From contig DDLU01000167.1 in the NCBI GenBank assembly GCA_002340305.1, forward strand, positions 1-19,540: DNA of 19,540 bases. The letters are read 5' to 3'. Positions 6,567 to 15,491 of the stretch are shown in pieces. Within the stretch, counting starts at the first letter, position 1, and every line of letters begins with the position of its first letter. The notes below the pieces were generated by a model, which saw only the letters and a list, made by a program, of their open reading frames with translations, had not been told where the DNA came from and ran no database searches. Position numbers and translations under genes: made by a program. This stretch comes from Desulfovibrio sp. UBA2564. Lineage in GTDB: Bacteria > Desulfobacterota > Desulfovibrionia > Desulfovibrionales > Desulfovibrionaceae.

Positions 6567-6726
6567 CGGTTAACAGGGTGGTGAGTTTGACCCGCCGGAT
6601 TTGTGCTTGTACTTAAGCCTTCAAATGTTTAGGGTGAATTGTTAAATGATTATCCGATTCTTAATCGGGCGGTTTTCCCATTAATTTGAATTCCCTTTTA
6701 TAAATAAATATTTCCGGGAGATATAG

Positions 6727-7335
6727 ATGTCTGGAACCATACCTATTGTTGTTGAAACTACCGGGCGTACAGAACGCGCTTATGATATTTATTCCCGTCT
6801 TCTCAAGGATAGAATCATCCTGCTCAGCGGTGAAGTTAATGACCATGTTGCCAGTGTAATTTGTGCACAGCTGCTTTTTCTTGAGTCCGAAGATCCGGAT
6901 AAAGAAATCTACATGTATATCAACTCACCCGGCGGAGTAGTAACTGCCGGTATGGCTATCTACGATACCATGCAGTACATCTCCGCTCCGGTAGCAACCC
7001 TCTGCATGGGACAGGCTGCCAGCATGGGTGCTTTCCTGCTTAGCGCAGGTGAGAAAGGCCAGCGTTACTCCCTGCCCCATAGCCGTATCCTCATCCATCA
7101 GCCTCTTGGCGGTGCACAGGGACAGGCCACTGACATTGATATTCAGGCACGGGAAATTTTAAGACTTAGAAAATCCCTCAACTCTATCATGGCCGAAAAT
7201 ACCGGTAGAACTGTTGAAGAGATTGAGAAGGATACGGATCGCGATAACTTCATGTCCGCTCAGGAAGCTGTAGAATACGGCCTCATTGATAAGGTTCTGG
7301 AGAATCGCGGAAATATTGAATCCAAGGAAGGTTAA
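6727..7335 (+). CDS. clpP: ATP-dependent Clp protease, proteolytic subunit
   Basis: ClpP forms the double-heptamer serine-peptidase barrel that degrades substrates fed by ClpX or ClpA. The 202-residue sequence has the complete catalytic triad: Ser99 in GQAASMGA, His124 in HSRILIHQPLGG, and Asp173 in DTDRDNFMS. Other family marks are YINSPGG (64-70), the GxAIYDTMQYI segment, and the handle region DIDIQAREILRLR. The N-terminal propeptide is short. A start at 6727 is supported by GGGAG about seven bases upstream. clpX begins six bases after the clpP stop, so the two are one operon. Nothing looks altered relative to standard bacterial ClpP. Confidence 0.98.
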   Translation: MSGTIPIVVETTGRTERAYDIYSRLLKDRIILLSGEVNDHVASVICAQLLFLESEDPDKEIYMYINSPGGVVTAGMAIYDTMQYISAPVATLCMGQAASMGAFLLSAGEKGQRYSLPHSRILIHQPLGGAQGQATDIDIQAREILRLRKSLNSIMAENTGRTVEEIEKDTDRDNFMSAQEAVEYGLIDKVLENRGNIESKEG

Positions 7336-7341
7336 TTCCTG

Positions 7342-8595
7342 ATGAGTAATGAAAACCAAGGTTCAGGACAGGACCTTCATTGCTCCTTTTGCTCCAAGTC
7401 TCAGGATGAGGTGCAGCGACTGATCGCCGGACCTGATGTTTACATCTGCGACGAGTGCGTCCAGCTTTGTAACGACATCATGGCGCAGGAGGCAGTCGGT
7501 GAGGAGTTCGATGCAGGTAAGCTCCTGTCTCCACAGGAAATTAAAGAACTGCTTGATGAATATGTCATCGGTCAGGAACATCCCAAGAAGATTCTGGCTG
7601 TTGCGGTTCACAATCACTATAAACGTGTGCAGTACACACAGGCCAGCGGTAATGATGATGTTGAGATCGACAAGAGCAACATCCTGCTGATCGGTCCTAC
7701 CGGTTCCGGTAAGACTCTTCTGGCCCAGACTCTGGCAAGAGTTCTCAAAGTTCCCTTTGCCATTGCAGATGCGACCACTTTGACCGAGGCCGGTTATGTG
7801 GGTGAGGATGTTGAAAATATCCTCGTACAGCTTTTGCAGAATGCTGATTATGATATTGATGCCGCTTCCCGCGGAATCATCTACATTGATGAGATCGACA
7901 AAATTTCCCGAAAGGGTGACAGTCCCTCCATCACTCGTGATGTTTCCGGTGAAGGTGTACAGCAGGCCCTGCTCAAGATCATTGAAGGTACCGAAGCCAA
8001 CATTCCTCCCAAGGGTGGTCGTAAGCATCCCCAGCAGGAATTCATCAGGCTCGATACTTCCAATATCCTGTTCATCCTCGGTGGTGCGTTTATCGGTCTG
8101 GATACCATTGTCCAGCAACGCATGTCCGGTTCCGGTATCGGTTTCGGTGCCAAGGTAGAACAGAAGTCAGATAAGGGTATCAGTGAGCTCTTTTCTAAAG
8201 CCGAACCCGCCGATTTGGTCAAATTCGGTCTTATTCCCGAATTTGTAGGCCGTATCCCGGTCCAGACTGCACTTTCCGAGCTTAGCGAAGAAGATCTTGT
8301 ACGTATCCTTCAAGAGCCTAAGAACGCACTGGTCAAGCAGTATAAGAAAATGTTTGATCTGGACGGTGTCCGCCTGACCTTTACTGCCAATGCCCTGAAA
8401 TCGATTGCTGTCAAGGCTGTTGAGCGTAAAACAGGAGCACGTGGTCTGCGTAACGTGCTTGAATCTATCATGCTCGATATTATGTACAAGCTTCCCTCCA
8501 TGAGCGGAGTTAAGGAGTGCGTGATTAACAAGAGTGTGGTTGAAAACGGAATGGAGCCTATTCTTTTCTTCCACAATGAAGTGAAAAGCGCATAG
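7342..8595 (+). CDS. clpX: Clp protease ATP-binding subunit ClpX (AAA+ unfoldase)
   Basis: ClpX recognises, unfolds and translocates substrates into ClpP. The 417 residues show the N-terminal zinc-binding domain with four cysteines (C14, C17, C36, C39). The AAA+ module has Walker A GPTGSGKT (118-125), pore-1 loop GYVGED (151-156), Walker B IIYIDEID (179-186), the substrate-gripping RKH loop (227-229), and the ClpP-docking IGF loop (I266-G267-F268). It also has an arginine finger R304 in EFVGRIPV and sensor 2 GARGLRNVLE near the C-terminus. All functional elements are present, so it should dock with the ClpP encoded just upstream. The Shine-Dalgarno (AAGGAAGG) lies within the last codons of clpP, which suggests translational coupling. 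The length is typical. Confidence 0.98.
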   Translation: MSNENQGSGQDLHCSFCSKSQDEVQRLIAGPDVYICDECVQLCNDIMAQEAVGEEFDAGKLLSPQEIKELLDEYVIGQEHPKKILAVAVHNHYKRVQYTQASGNDDVEIDKSNILLIGPTGSGKTLLAQTLARVLKVPFAIADATTLTEAGYVGEDVENILVQLLQNADYDIDAASRGIIYIDEIDKISRKGDSPSITRDVSGEGVQQALLKIIEGTEANIPPKGGRKHPQQEFIRLDTSNILFILGGAFIGLDTIVQQRMSGSGIGFGAKVEQKSDKGISELFSKAEPADLVKFGLIPEFVGRIPVQTALSELSEEDLVRILQEPKNALVKQYKKMFDLDGVRLTFTANALKSIAVKAVERKTGARGLRNVLESIMLDIMYKLPSMSGVKECVINKSVVENGMEPILFFHNEVKSA

Positions 8596-8618
8596 CCTGA
8601 TTTAATTTTGTACTTTTG

Positions 8619-8658
8619 AAAGCCCTCAGTCTGTTCTTGATTGAGGGCTTTTCTTCGT
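8619..8658 (+). terminator. intrinsic terminator after clpX
   Basis: AAAGCCCTCA (8619-8628) pairs with TGAGGGCTTT (8642-8651) around a 13-base loop, with T-rich sequence after it. It ends the clpP-clpX operon. Confidence 0.87.
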
Positions 8659-8708
8659 TTATAGGCATCTTTATATTTAACCCAAAGATGTTTTTTTGTT
8701 GTCGGGGA

Positions 8709-8737
8709 TTGGCTTTGCTTGAGTAATGCAGTATTAG
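8709..8737 (+). promoter_or_regulatory. weak candidate promoter for the sensor kinase
   Basis: TTGGCT (8709-8714) and TATTAG (8732-8737) are 17 bases apart and each matches 4 of 6 consensus positions. They lie in the gap between the clpX terminator and the kinase start. A sigma54-type GG-N10-GC arrangement is not present. Confidence 0.3.
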
Positions 8738-8780
8738 ATTTTTTGAATATAAATCCTTTTTATTGCGAGTTAGACGGTAC

Positions 8781-11471
8781 ATGAAGAAGTTTATTTGTTT
8801 TTTTATCTTATCGTTACTCTATATTTTCGTATGCCGTCCTGTGGCTTCTGCCCAGTCTCAGGCTTTACTGATTAGCTCTTACCATCCCGGTTTTCCTACT
8901 TTTTTTAAGCAAATTGATGGACTAAAGTCGATACTGGCTCCCGCAGGTGTTCATCTTGATGTAGAATTTATGGATTCTAAACGGTTCATGAATAAAAAGA
9001 ACATTGTATTGTTCCGTGAATCTCTTGAGATGAAACTTGCCGCCTTAGGTAAGTATGATGTTGTTATTACTTCTGATGACAATGCGCTGAATTTTATTCT
9101 CAAAAATAAGAATATTTTTCCCGGCATCCCTATTGTATTCTGCGGTGTAAACGATCAGGAACTCGCCCGGTCTATGAACGTGAATGATAGTGTTACCGGG
9201 GTAATTGAAGCTGCTTCGCTGAGGGAGAACATTCAGGCTGTCTCGCAAATCGTTCCTAAAGTTAAGACAATCTATTTAATAGTTGATTCCACTCCGAGTG
9301 GACAGGCTGATTTGTCTGCTGTGAATAGTATGGCCAGCGAATTTCCTAAGCTTGAATTTGTTGAAATTTCTTTAAATTTAATGTCTTGGGCGGAAATGAA
9401 AGGAGTTTTGGGCAGGCTTCCATCAGACAGTGCTGTACTTCTTCTTGCTGCGTATAGGGATAAAGATGGTGTTTCAAAGTCTTTCAAGGATGGATTGGAG
9501 CAAATCCTAGCCAGCTGTAAGCGGCCTGTTTTTCATCCATATGAGCATGGTCTGGGTTCCGGGATTATAGGCGGTAAGGTCATCTCGCACTATGAGCAGG
9601 GAGTTGTTGCGGGACATATCGTTCTGGATATTCTTGACGGGACAGATCTTAAAGATATTCCGGTTGTGGAAGGTGGGGATGCGAATCGGTATATTTTTGA
9701 CCGTGCTGTTTTGTCCCGTTTCAAGATTTCCGATGTTGATTTGCCTAGAGGGACTCACATAATTAATGAGAACGTATCTGCATGGGGGGAGCATAGGGTT
9801 AAGATAATTATAGCTTCTTTGGTTATTGCAGTTCTGCTTGTTTTTTCCGTTGCCTTATCTTTTGCTTATGTAAAACTGCGAAGTGCTCAGGAGGAGGTGC
9901 GTAGGAGTAGAGAACGGTTTGCTTTAGCAATGGCAGCCAATAGGGATGGAATCTGGGATTGGGATATTGTTACCGATGATGTTTATTACAGCCCCGGCTA
10001 TAAGGCTATGCTCGGGTACGGGGAAAATGAATTCCCATCACATGTCGATTCGTGGCTTGATCTGATTCATAAGGACGATCAGGCCCATGCATTTGCAATA
10101 AATAACAAGTGTATCAACAATGAAGTAGAGAATTTCGAAGTTGAATTTCGCATGCAGGGTCGGGATGGTAAATGGCTATGGATCCTTGGACGTGGTAATG
10201 CTGTTGAGAGAAATGAGGTAGGAAAAGCTACCCGTATGATCGGTACCCATACTGATATTACTGAGGTGAAAAGCTCTCTGGAAGAAATTAAAGACTTACG
10301 TAATCAGTTGCAGAGTGTTATTGATTCAATGCCGTTTGTCCTGATTGGATTGAATAGTAAAGGGCAAGTCACCAGATGGAACAGAAAGGCTTCTGAGGTT
10401 GCCGGAATCAGTGATGAAAAGGCCGTCGGTAGACAGGTTGAGGAAGTTTTTCCCCGTCTTTCCCACTATATGGATCAGGTCAGGGAGTCACTGCGTTCCC
10501 GTGAAGTATGGACTGACCCCAGAGTCCCCTATAAGCAGAACGGTAATATCTTTTATGATGACATTATGATTTATCCCATTTCATCCGGCGAGCATGATGG
10601 CGTTGTTGTCCAGATTGAAGATGTCACGGAAAGGGTAAAGCTTGAAGATATGTTGGTCCAGAATGAAAAAATGCTTTCCGTAGGTGGGCTTGCGGCGGGT
10701 ATGGCGCATGAAATCAACAATCCGCTTGGAATTATCGCACAGGGAGCGCAGAATATAACCAGAAGAATCCTTGGGGACCTGCCTGCTAATCATAAGGCTG
10801 CTGAAAATCGAAATTTGAGGCTGGAAGATGTACATGAGTATATGAATGATCGTAATATCCCCAAGATCATTAATGGCATAACTTCGGCTGTCGATCGCGC
10901 TGGAAGAATTGTGCGCAATATGCTCAGTTTCAGCCGTAAGAATCAGGACAATTTTCGGGAACATGTGCTTTCTGATCTGTTGGACAGAACAGTTGATCTT
11001 GCTAACAACGAGTATGACCTTTCCACAAAGTATGATTTCAAAAAGATCGAAATTATAAGGGAGTATGATTCGGATATTCCCATGGTTTGCTGTGAAGGTA
11101 GTGAGATTCAGCAGGTTTTTTTGAATCTTCTTAAAAACAGTGCTCAATCTATGAATGCAAAGGTATATGGAAGTGGTGGACCCAAATTCGTACTCAGGGC
11201 CTATGAGCGAGAGGGGTGGGTAAACATTGAGATCGAGGATAACGGCCAAGGTGTAGATCAGACTGTACGTAAACGTATTTTTGAGCCTTTCTATACTACT
11301 AAAAAAGTTGGAGAAGGGACTGGATTGGGATTGGCGATTTCTTATTTCATCATTGCTGACCTTCATAAAGGGAATATGGAAGTATATTCTTCCCCCGGAA
11401 ATTGGACAAAGTTTGTAATTTCGTTACCGCTCACTCAGTCAGAAGAAAGCGGAGTTATTCCAAAAGGCTGA
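8781..11471 (+). CDS. membrane sensor histidine kinase with periplasmic ABC-substrate-binding-like domain and two PAS domains
   Basis: The product is about 896 residues from ATG 8781, whose first 25 residues form a clean signal peptide (MKKFICFFILSLLYIFVCRP); an in-frame TTG at 8763 adds six residues but has no ribosome-binding site. Order: signal peptide; ABC_sub_bind-type periplasmic sensor (about 27-325, ALLISSYHPGFPTFF through GVNDQELARS and VTGVIEAAS); one membrane segment (about 340-362); PAS_3-type domain (about 377-495, WDWDIVTDDVYYSPGYKAML, DGKWLWILGRG); second PAS (about 507-615); HisKA with phospho-acceptor H643 in AAGMAHEINNP; HATPase with N-box NLLKNSAQSM (N782), DNGQGV, FEPFYTTK and GEGTGLGLAIS. 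It lacks a receiver domain and has no response regulator beside it. It should autophosphorylate on binding a small extracellular ligand, which is unknown. It lies between clpX and lon. Confidence 0.93.
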   Translation: MKKFICFFILSLLYIFVCRPVASAQSQALLISSYHPGFPTFFKQIDGLKSILAPAGVHLDVEFMDSKRFMNKKNIVLFRESLEMKLAALGKYDVVITSDDNALNFILKNKNIFPGIPIVFCGVNDQELARSMNVNDSVTGVIEAASLRENIQAVSQIVPKVKTIYLIVDSTPSGQADLSAVNSMASEFPKLEFVEISLNLMSWAEMKGVLGRLPSDSAVLLLAAYRDKDGVSKSFKDGLEQILASCKRPVFHPYEHGLGSGIIGGKVISHYEQGVVAGHIVLDILDGTDLKDIPVVEGGDANRYIFDRAVLSRFKISDVDLPRGTHIINENVSAWGEHRVKIIIASLVIAVLLVFSVALSFAYVKLRSAQEEVRRSRERFALAMAANRDGIWDWDIVTDDVYYSPGYKAMLGYGENEFPSHVDSWLDLIHKDDQAHAFAINNKCINNEVENFEVEFRMQGRDGKWLWILGRGNAVERNEVGKATRMIGTHTDITEVKSSLEEIKDLRNQLQSVIDSMPFVLIGLNSKGQVTRWNRKASEVAGISDEKAVGRQVEEVFPRLSHYMDQVRESLRSREVWTDPRVPYKQNGNIFYDDIMIYPISSGEHDGVVVQIEDVTERVKLEDMLVQNEKMLSVGGLAAGMAHEINNPLGIIAQGAQNITRRILGDLPANHKAAENRNLRLEDVHEYMNDRNIPKIINGITSAVDRAGRIVRNMLSFSRKNQDNFREHVLSDLLDRTVDLANNEYDLSTKYDFKKIEIIREYDSDIPMVCCEGSEIQQVFLNLLKNSAQSMNAKVYGSGGPKFVLRAYEREGWVNIEIEDNGQGVDQTVRKRIFEPFYTTKKVGEGTGLGLAISYFIIADLHKGNMEVYSSPGNWTKFVISLPLTQSEESGVIPKG

Positions 11472-11502
11472 TATTAATTTTCCATGAATCAGGGTAATCT
11501 AT

Positions 11503-11526
11503 CCGCGTATCGGTGACGATATGCGG
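11503..11526. other. stable 10-bp hairpin after the sensor kinase, no T-tract
   Basis: CCGCGTATCG (11503-11512) pairs with CGATATGCGG (11517-11526), one wobble, closing a GTGA tetraloop. No T-run follows on either strand, so it is not a standard intrinsic terminator; an RNA-stability or Rho-related role is possible. Confidence 0.5.
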
Positions 11527-11584
11527 AACAGCCATGTTCAGCTGATTATTTTTATGTATAATGCAATTAATCGCGGTTTGTGGT

Positions 11585-11612
11585 TTGACAAAACGGGAGC
11601 AGGTATTATTAC
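11585..11612 (+). promoter_or_regulatory. candidate promoter for lon
   Basis: A perfect -35 TTGACA (11585-11590) is followed after 16 bases by TATTAC (11607-11612), giving a leader of about 170 bases. A second candidate is the isolated -10 TATAAT at 11672-11677, which has no recognisable -35. No CIRCE element and no sigma32-type -10 was seen in the 317-base gap before lon. Confidence 0.35.
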
Positions 11613-11788
11613 ATGTTTCTGTAGGGTTATAAGTTTTACCGTTTTTTAAATCCAATCGTCTTGGTTATTAGTATAATCGGCGTGTCAACATAACTTTTTT
11701 ACCTGACTAGGTGTCCATCCTGTGAACGGACGTAGTGTTTGTTCTCGTTTGGTTTAAAGACGTTTCCGGTTTAAAAGCAGGAGGATAA

Positions 11789-14242
11789 ATGTCGTCCACA
11801 GCATTTGAAGGTGGCAATACATCTACTGAACAGAATATTCTTCCGATGATGTCACTGCGGGAAGTTGTAATGTTCCCGCGTTCTATTGTGCCTCTCTTCG
11901 TCGGTCGAGAGTCTTCAATCAAGGCGATTGAGGAAGCTATCGCTGATTATGATAAGAAAATTTTTCTGGTTACTCAGGAATTTCCTGAAAAAGAAAAGCC
12001 GGAGCCGGAAGATCTTTTCCGCGTAGGAACTGTCAGCAAAATCTTGCAGATGCTTAGACTTCCTGACGGTACCATTAAAGTGTTGTTTGAAGGGATGTAC
12101 CGCGCTAAGTGGAATTCTGGGGCCGGGGAAGTTGTCTTTGGCGAGAATTTTCCGCTGGTGAATCTCGAAAGGGTGGATGATCTTCCCGCGGAAGAGCACA
12201 CCACTGAAGCACTGGTGCGTTCCGTTCACGAAGCTCTGGATAAATTCGGTAAGGTGAACAAAAAAATTGCCCCCGAAACTGTTCTGGCTATCTCAACTAT
12301 CCGTGTTGCCGGTAAGCTTGCAGATTCAATCATGCCTCATCTTAAGGTTGAGTTCCTCAAGAAGCAGAGCATTCTTGAGCTGGTTGATCCTATTGAAAGA
12401 CTCGAAGCCGTTTACGAACTTCTGCTTGGTGAAATTGAGATCGTGTCCATTGAGAAGCGTGTTAAGAACCGCGTCAAAGGGCAGATGGAAAAGAACCAGC
12501 GTGAGTACTATCTCAATGAGCAGCTCAAAGCTATCAACAAGGAAATGGGCCGGGAGGATGATCCTCAGGCAGAAGCCCATGAACTTGAAGAGCAGCTTGA
12601 TGCCAAGAACATGGAAGATGAATCCAGAGAGCGAGTGCGCAAGGAAATTAAAAAATTGCGCCAGATGGCTCCTTCGTCTGCTGAATATACCGTTGTCCGC
12701 AACTATGTGGACTGGGTTATGGAACTGCCCTGGAATAAATACAAAAAGACCAAGCTTGATATAAAAGAAGCCCGTAAGATTCTGGATGAAGATCATTACG
12801 GACTTGAGAAGCCTAAAGAGCGTATTCTCGAGTATATGGCTGTTCAGTCCATTGTTGAGACAATCAAAGGGCCTATTCTTTGCTTTGCAGGACCTCCCGG
12901 TGTCGGTAAGACCTCTATTGCGCGCTCTATTGCCAGAGCCATGGGCCGTGAATTTGTGCGCCTGTCTTTAGGCGGTGTTCGTGATGAGGCAGAAATCAGA
13001 GGACATCGCCGTACTTACGTGGGTGCGTTGCCGGGTAAAATTATCCAGTCTCTGAGGCGTTGCGAATTCAGCAACCCGGTTATCTGTCTTGATGAAGTGG
13101 ACAAGATGAGCACTGATTTCAGAGGTGATCCTTCTGCTGCGTTGCTCGAAGTTCTTGACCCGGAACAGAATGGAACTTTCAGCGACCATTACCTTGATCT
13201 CGATTACGATCTGTCCAAGGTTTTCTTCATAACAACTGCAAACGATCTGCATTCCATCCCTCTGCCGTTGCAGGACAGAATGGAAATCATCAAGCTTCCC
13301 GGTTACCTCGAGACCGAGAAGATGCATATTGCCAAGGATTTCCTTCTGCCCAAGCAGGTAGAAGAGCATGGTCTCAAGGAAGACAATCTCGCCATTTCCG
13401 ATAATGCCATGATTGATATTATCCGCACTTACACCCGTGAAGCCGGTGTGCGTAATCTTGAGCGCGAGTTGGCGAAAGTCTGTCGTAAGACAGCCATGCA
13501 GATTGTTGAATCTGAAGATAGGGAAAAGAGTGTTCACGTGACCACTGCGAATCTGGGTAAGATTCTCGGTGTGCATAAATTCCGCTACGGTGCCAGCGAG
13601 GATAAATCCCTTGTCGGTGTATCCACCGGACTCGCCTATACTCAGGTGGGCGGTGAAATGCTTATGGTGGAAGTTGTGCTCATGCCCGGTAAGGGTAAAG
13701 TGGTAATCACCGGTAAACTCGGTGAAGTCATGCAGGAATCTGCTCAGGCCGCACTTTCGTACATCCGCTCCCGTTCCGATCTGTTCGGGCTTAAGCCGGA
13801 TTTTCATGAAAAGATTGATATTCATGTGCACGTGCCTGAAGGTGCTACTCCCAAGGATGGTCCCTCCGCAGGTATTACTTTGTGTACCGCCATTGCATCC
13901 GCGTTCCTGAATGTCCCGGTCCGTCATGATCTGGCTATGACCGGTGAGATTACTCTGCGCGGACGTGTGCTGCCTATCGGTGGCTTGAGAGAGAAGCTGC
14001 TGGCTGCCCATCGCGGACTTTCCAAGACAGCCCTTATTCCTATTGATAACAAAAAGGACCTTAAAGAAGTTCCTGATGCCATTCTTAAGGATCTTGAGGT
14101 TATCCCGGTTGAGAATATGGATGAAGTTCTTAGCTGCGCTTTGGATAGTCTTTCTGCGGAAGAATTATTCCGTGGACGCGATAAGTCGTCTCCCATTGCC
14201 CTGAATCTGATCAAGGAAGAGTTTCAGTCTCAGGCGCATTAG
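11789..14242 (+). CDS. lon: ATP-dependent protease Lon
   Basis: Lon is a cytoplasmic homohexamer combining AAA+ unfolding and a Ser-Lys protease, clearing misfolded and regulatory proteins. The 817 residues contain the N-terminal LAN domain (about 20-215, from LPMMSLREVVMFPRSIVPLFVG), a coiled-coil linker (about 220-300, REYYLNEQLKAINKEMG), and the AAA+ module with Walker A GPPGVGKT (368-375) and Walker B VICLDEVDK. The protease domain carries Ser693 in KDGPSAGIT and Lys736 in GGLREKLLAA, 43 residues apart as in E. coli Lon. The GxxRTYVGALPGKI pore region is intact. ATG 11789 has AGGAGG at 11779-11784. The gene is monocistronic, preceded by a sensor kinase and ended by a UUCG-loop terminator. 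This is a standard LonA. Confidence 0.98.
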   Translation: MSSTAFEGGNTSTEQNILPMMSLREVVMFPRSIVPLFVGRESSIKAIEEAIADYDKKIFLVTQEFPEKEKPEPEDLFRVGTVSKILQMLRLPDGTIKVLFEGMYRAKWNSGAGEVVFGENFPLVNLERVDDLPAEEHTTEALVRSVHEALDKFGKVNKKIAPETVLAISTIRVAGKLADSIMPHLKVEFLKKQSILELVDPIERLEAVYELLLGEIEIVSIEKRVKNRVKGQMEKNQREYYLNEQLKAINKEMGREDDPQAEAHELEEQLDAKNMEDESRERVRKEIKKLRQMAPSSAEYTVVRNYVDWVMELPWNKYKKTKLDIKEARKILDEDHYGLEKPKERILEYMAVQSIVETIKGPILCFAGPPGVGKTSIARSIARAMGREFVRLSLGGVRDEAEIRGHRRTYVGALPGKIIQSLRRCEFSNPVICLDEVDKMSTDFRGDPSAALLEVLDPEQNGTFSDHYLDLDYDLSKVFFITTANDLHSIPLPLQDRMEIIKLPGYLETEKMHIAKDFLLPKQVEEHGLKEDNLAISDNAMIDIIRTYTREAGVRNLERELAKVCRKTAMQIVESEDREKSVHVTTANLGKILGVHKFRYGASEDKSLVGVSTGLAYTQVGGEMLMVEVVLMPGKGKVVITGKLGEVMQESAQAALSYIRSRSDLFGLKPDFHEKIDIHVHVPEGATPKDGPSAGITLCTAIASAFLNVPVRHDLAMTGEITLRGRVLPIGGLREKLLAAHRGLSKTALIPIDNKKDLKEVPDAILKDLEVIPVENMDEVLSCALDSLSAEELFRGRDKSSPIALNLIKEEFQSQAH

Positions 14243-14267
14243 TAGTCGTTGAAATATAATTAATTTT

Positions 14268-14297
14268 AGGGATGTCCTTCGGGGCATCCCTTTTTTG
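14268..14297 (+). terminator. intrinsic terminator after lon with a UUCG tetraloop
   Basis: GGGATGTCC (14269-14277) pairs with GGGCATCCC (14282-14290), one wobble, closed by C-UUCG-G, and is followed by six T. Confidence 0.93.
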
Positions 14298-14342
14298 TGG
14301 TGTGCCGATTTAAGATTAATTAATTTTATGGTATGGGTAACT

Positions 14343-15491
14343 ATGGCAAGTCGTTGCAGAATATATCGGAATTTGACCTACTCCAGCTGGTTCAAGCGCG
14401 GGGTTATGTCTGCCGGGTTGCTGCTTTTTGTAATGATGATCTATATCTGCTCTGAAGCTTCGGGACATAATGATCTTAATAAATTACTGAAACAATCCAT
14501 TAAAGAATTGAACATTCCCGGCGCAGTCATGATGGTTGAATCCCCTGATGGCAAAGTTCTGTTTTATAGAGCCGGGGTCCGCCGATTCGGTAGCCATAAA
14601 CCAATGGGTAAGAATTTGAAGTTCAGGGTGGGCAGCATTACCAAAACCTTTGTCGCTTCTGTAATGCTTATGCTTGTTAATGAGGGTAAGGTAGGGCTTG
14701 ATACTAAGGTCCATGAGATATTGCCTGAAATTGTGGGCAAAGATGGACAGATAACAGTGCGCCATTTGTTGCAGATGCGCAGCAGTCTGAAAAACTTTAC
14801 CGTTGATGACAGTTTTTTGAAGTTGTTCAGAGAACGTCCTTGGATGCATTGGAGTCCGGAGCATCTTTTAACTATTGGTGAACAGCCTGATTTTAGCACC
14901 GGAAGTAGATTTGAATATAATAATTCCAACTATGTATTATTGGGATTGATAATTGAAAAGTTGACCGGGGACAGTTTTGAAAACCAGGTGTATAAGCGGA
15001 TTCTTAAGCCTTTAAAATTAAGTTCAACTTCGTTTCCGGTTAAGAGTGCCAATATTCCCGGGCCATATGCAAGGGGCCATGACTTCAATCCGCAAATAGG
15101 TAAAGTCAAGGATCTAAGTTTATTGATTAATCCTTCATGGGCGTGGTGTTCCGGGAATGGTGTTTCAACTGTTGCTGATTTGTTGAAGTGGAATAAGGCG
15201 TTTTTGAATGGATACGGGCTTAATGAGAAATTACATGCTGAGCAAATGGCCTTCATGCCTGTTGCCTACAACATTGCCTATGGCCTTGGAGTCATGCATA
15301 AATTTAATGCTGTTGGTCATAATGGAAGTTTTGCCGGGATATATACTGCTGTGGCTTACAGATATAACGGATATTATTTTGTGATTCTTACAAATGGACA
15401 AGCAGAAGGCGGAGGAAAAAAATCAACAGCGGAATCCGTATTCTGGAGGATAGTGGAGCGGTCGGTTCTGTTTAATAAACCTAAAAGCTAA
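14343..15491 (+). CDS. exported beta-lactamase-fold serine hydrolase (class C/PBP4*-like)
   Basis: Motifs of the penicillin-binding/beta-lactamase fold are all present (numbering from ATG 14343, 382 residues): SxxK as S98-I-T-K101 within RVGSITKTF, YxN as Y192-N-N194 in EYNNSNYVLLG, and HxG as H326-N-G328 in GHNGSFAG. The region LLQMRSSLKNF replaces the usual LLxHTSGL. A basic stretch (RCRIYRN, WFKR) precedes a hydrophobic segment (about 22-37), acting as a signal peptide or anchor. The start is uncertain: ATG 14328 and ATG 14406 are alternatives and none has a strong Shine-Dalgarno. Such enzymes are typically periplasmic esterases, D-amino-acid peptidases or carboxypeptidases rather than true beta-lactamases. 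It lies 45 bases after the lon terminator and overlaps the converging gene by 11 bases. Confidence 0.85.
   Translation: MASRCRIYRNLTYSSWFKRGVMSAGLLLFVMMIYICSEASGHNDLNKLLKQSIKELNIPGAVMMVESPDGKVLFYRAGVRRFGSHKPMGKNLKFRVGSITKTFVASVMLMLVNEGKVGLDTKVHEILPEIVGKDGQITVRHLLQMRSSLKNFTVDDSFLKLFRERPWMHWSPEHLLTIGEQPDFSTGSRFEYNNSNYVLLGLIIEKLTGDSFENQVYKRILKPLKLSSTSFPVKSANIPGPYARGHDFNPQIGKVKDLSLLINPSWAWCSGNGVSTVADLLKWNKAFLNGYGLNEKLHAEQMAFMPVAYNIAYGLGVMHKFNAVGHNGSFAGIYTAVAYRYNGYYFVILTNGQAEGGGKKSTAESVFWRIVERSVLFNKPKS

Noticed and set aside
6541..6726. Heat-shock sigma32 promoter and a Fur-like site (around TTAAATGATTATCC) before clpP
   Set aside because: No CCCCAT-type -10 at the right spacing, and the Fur-like match is too partial.
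7363..8118. 251-codon open frame antisense to clpX
   Set aside because: Shadow of clpX codon usage; the sense strand is unambiguous.
10581..11366. 261-codon open frame antisense to the sensor kinase
   Set aside because: It lies opposite the HisKA/HATPase region, with no ribosome-binding site and no recognisable motif.
11472..11788. CIRCE or other heat-shock operator before lon
   Set aside because: No TTAGCACTC-N9-GAGTGCTAA or comparable inverted repeat was found.
12968..14011. 347-codon open frame antisense to lon
   Set aside because: No domain-like pattern; it lies entirely opposite the conserved AAA+ and protease domains of Lon.
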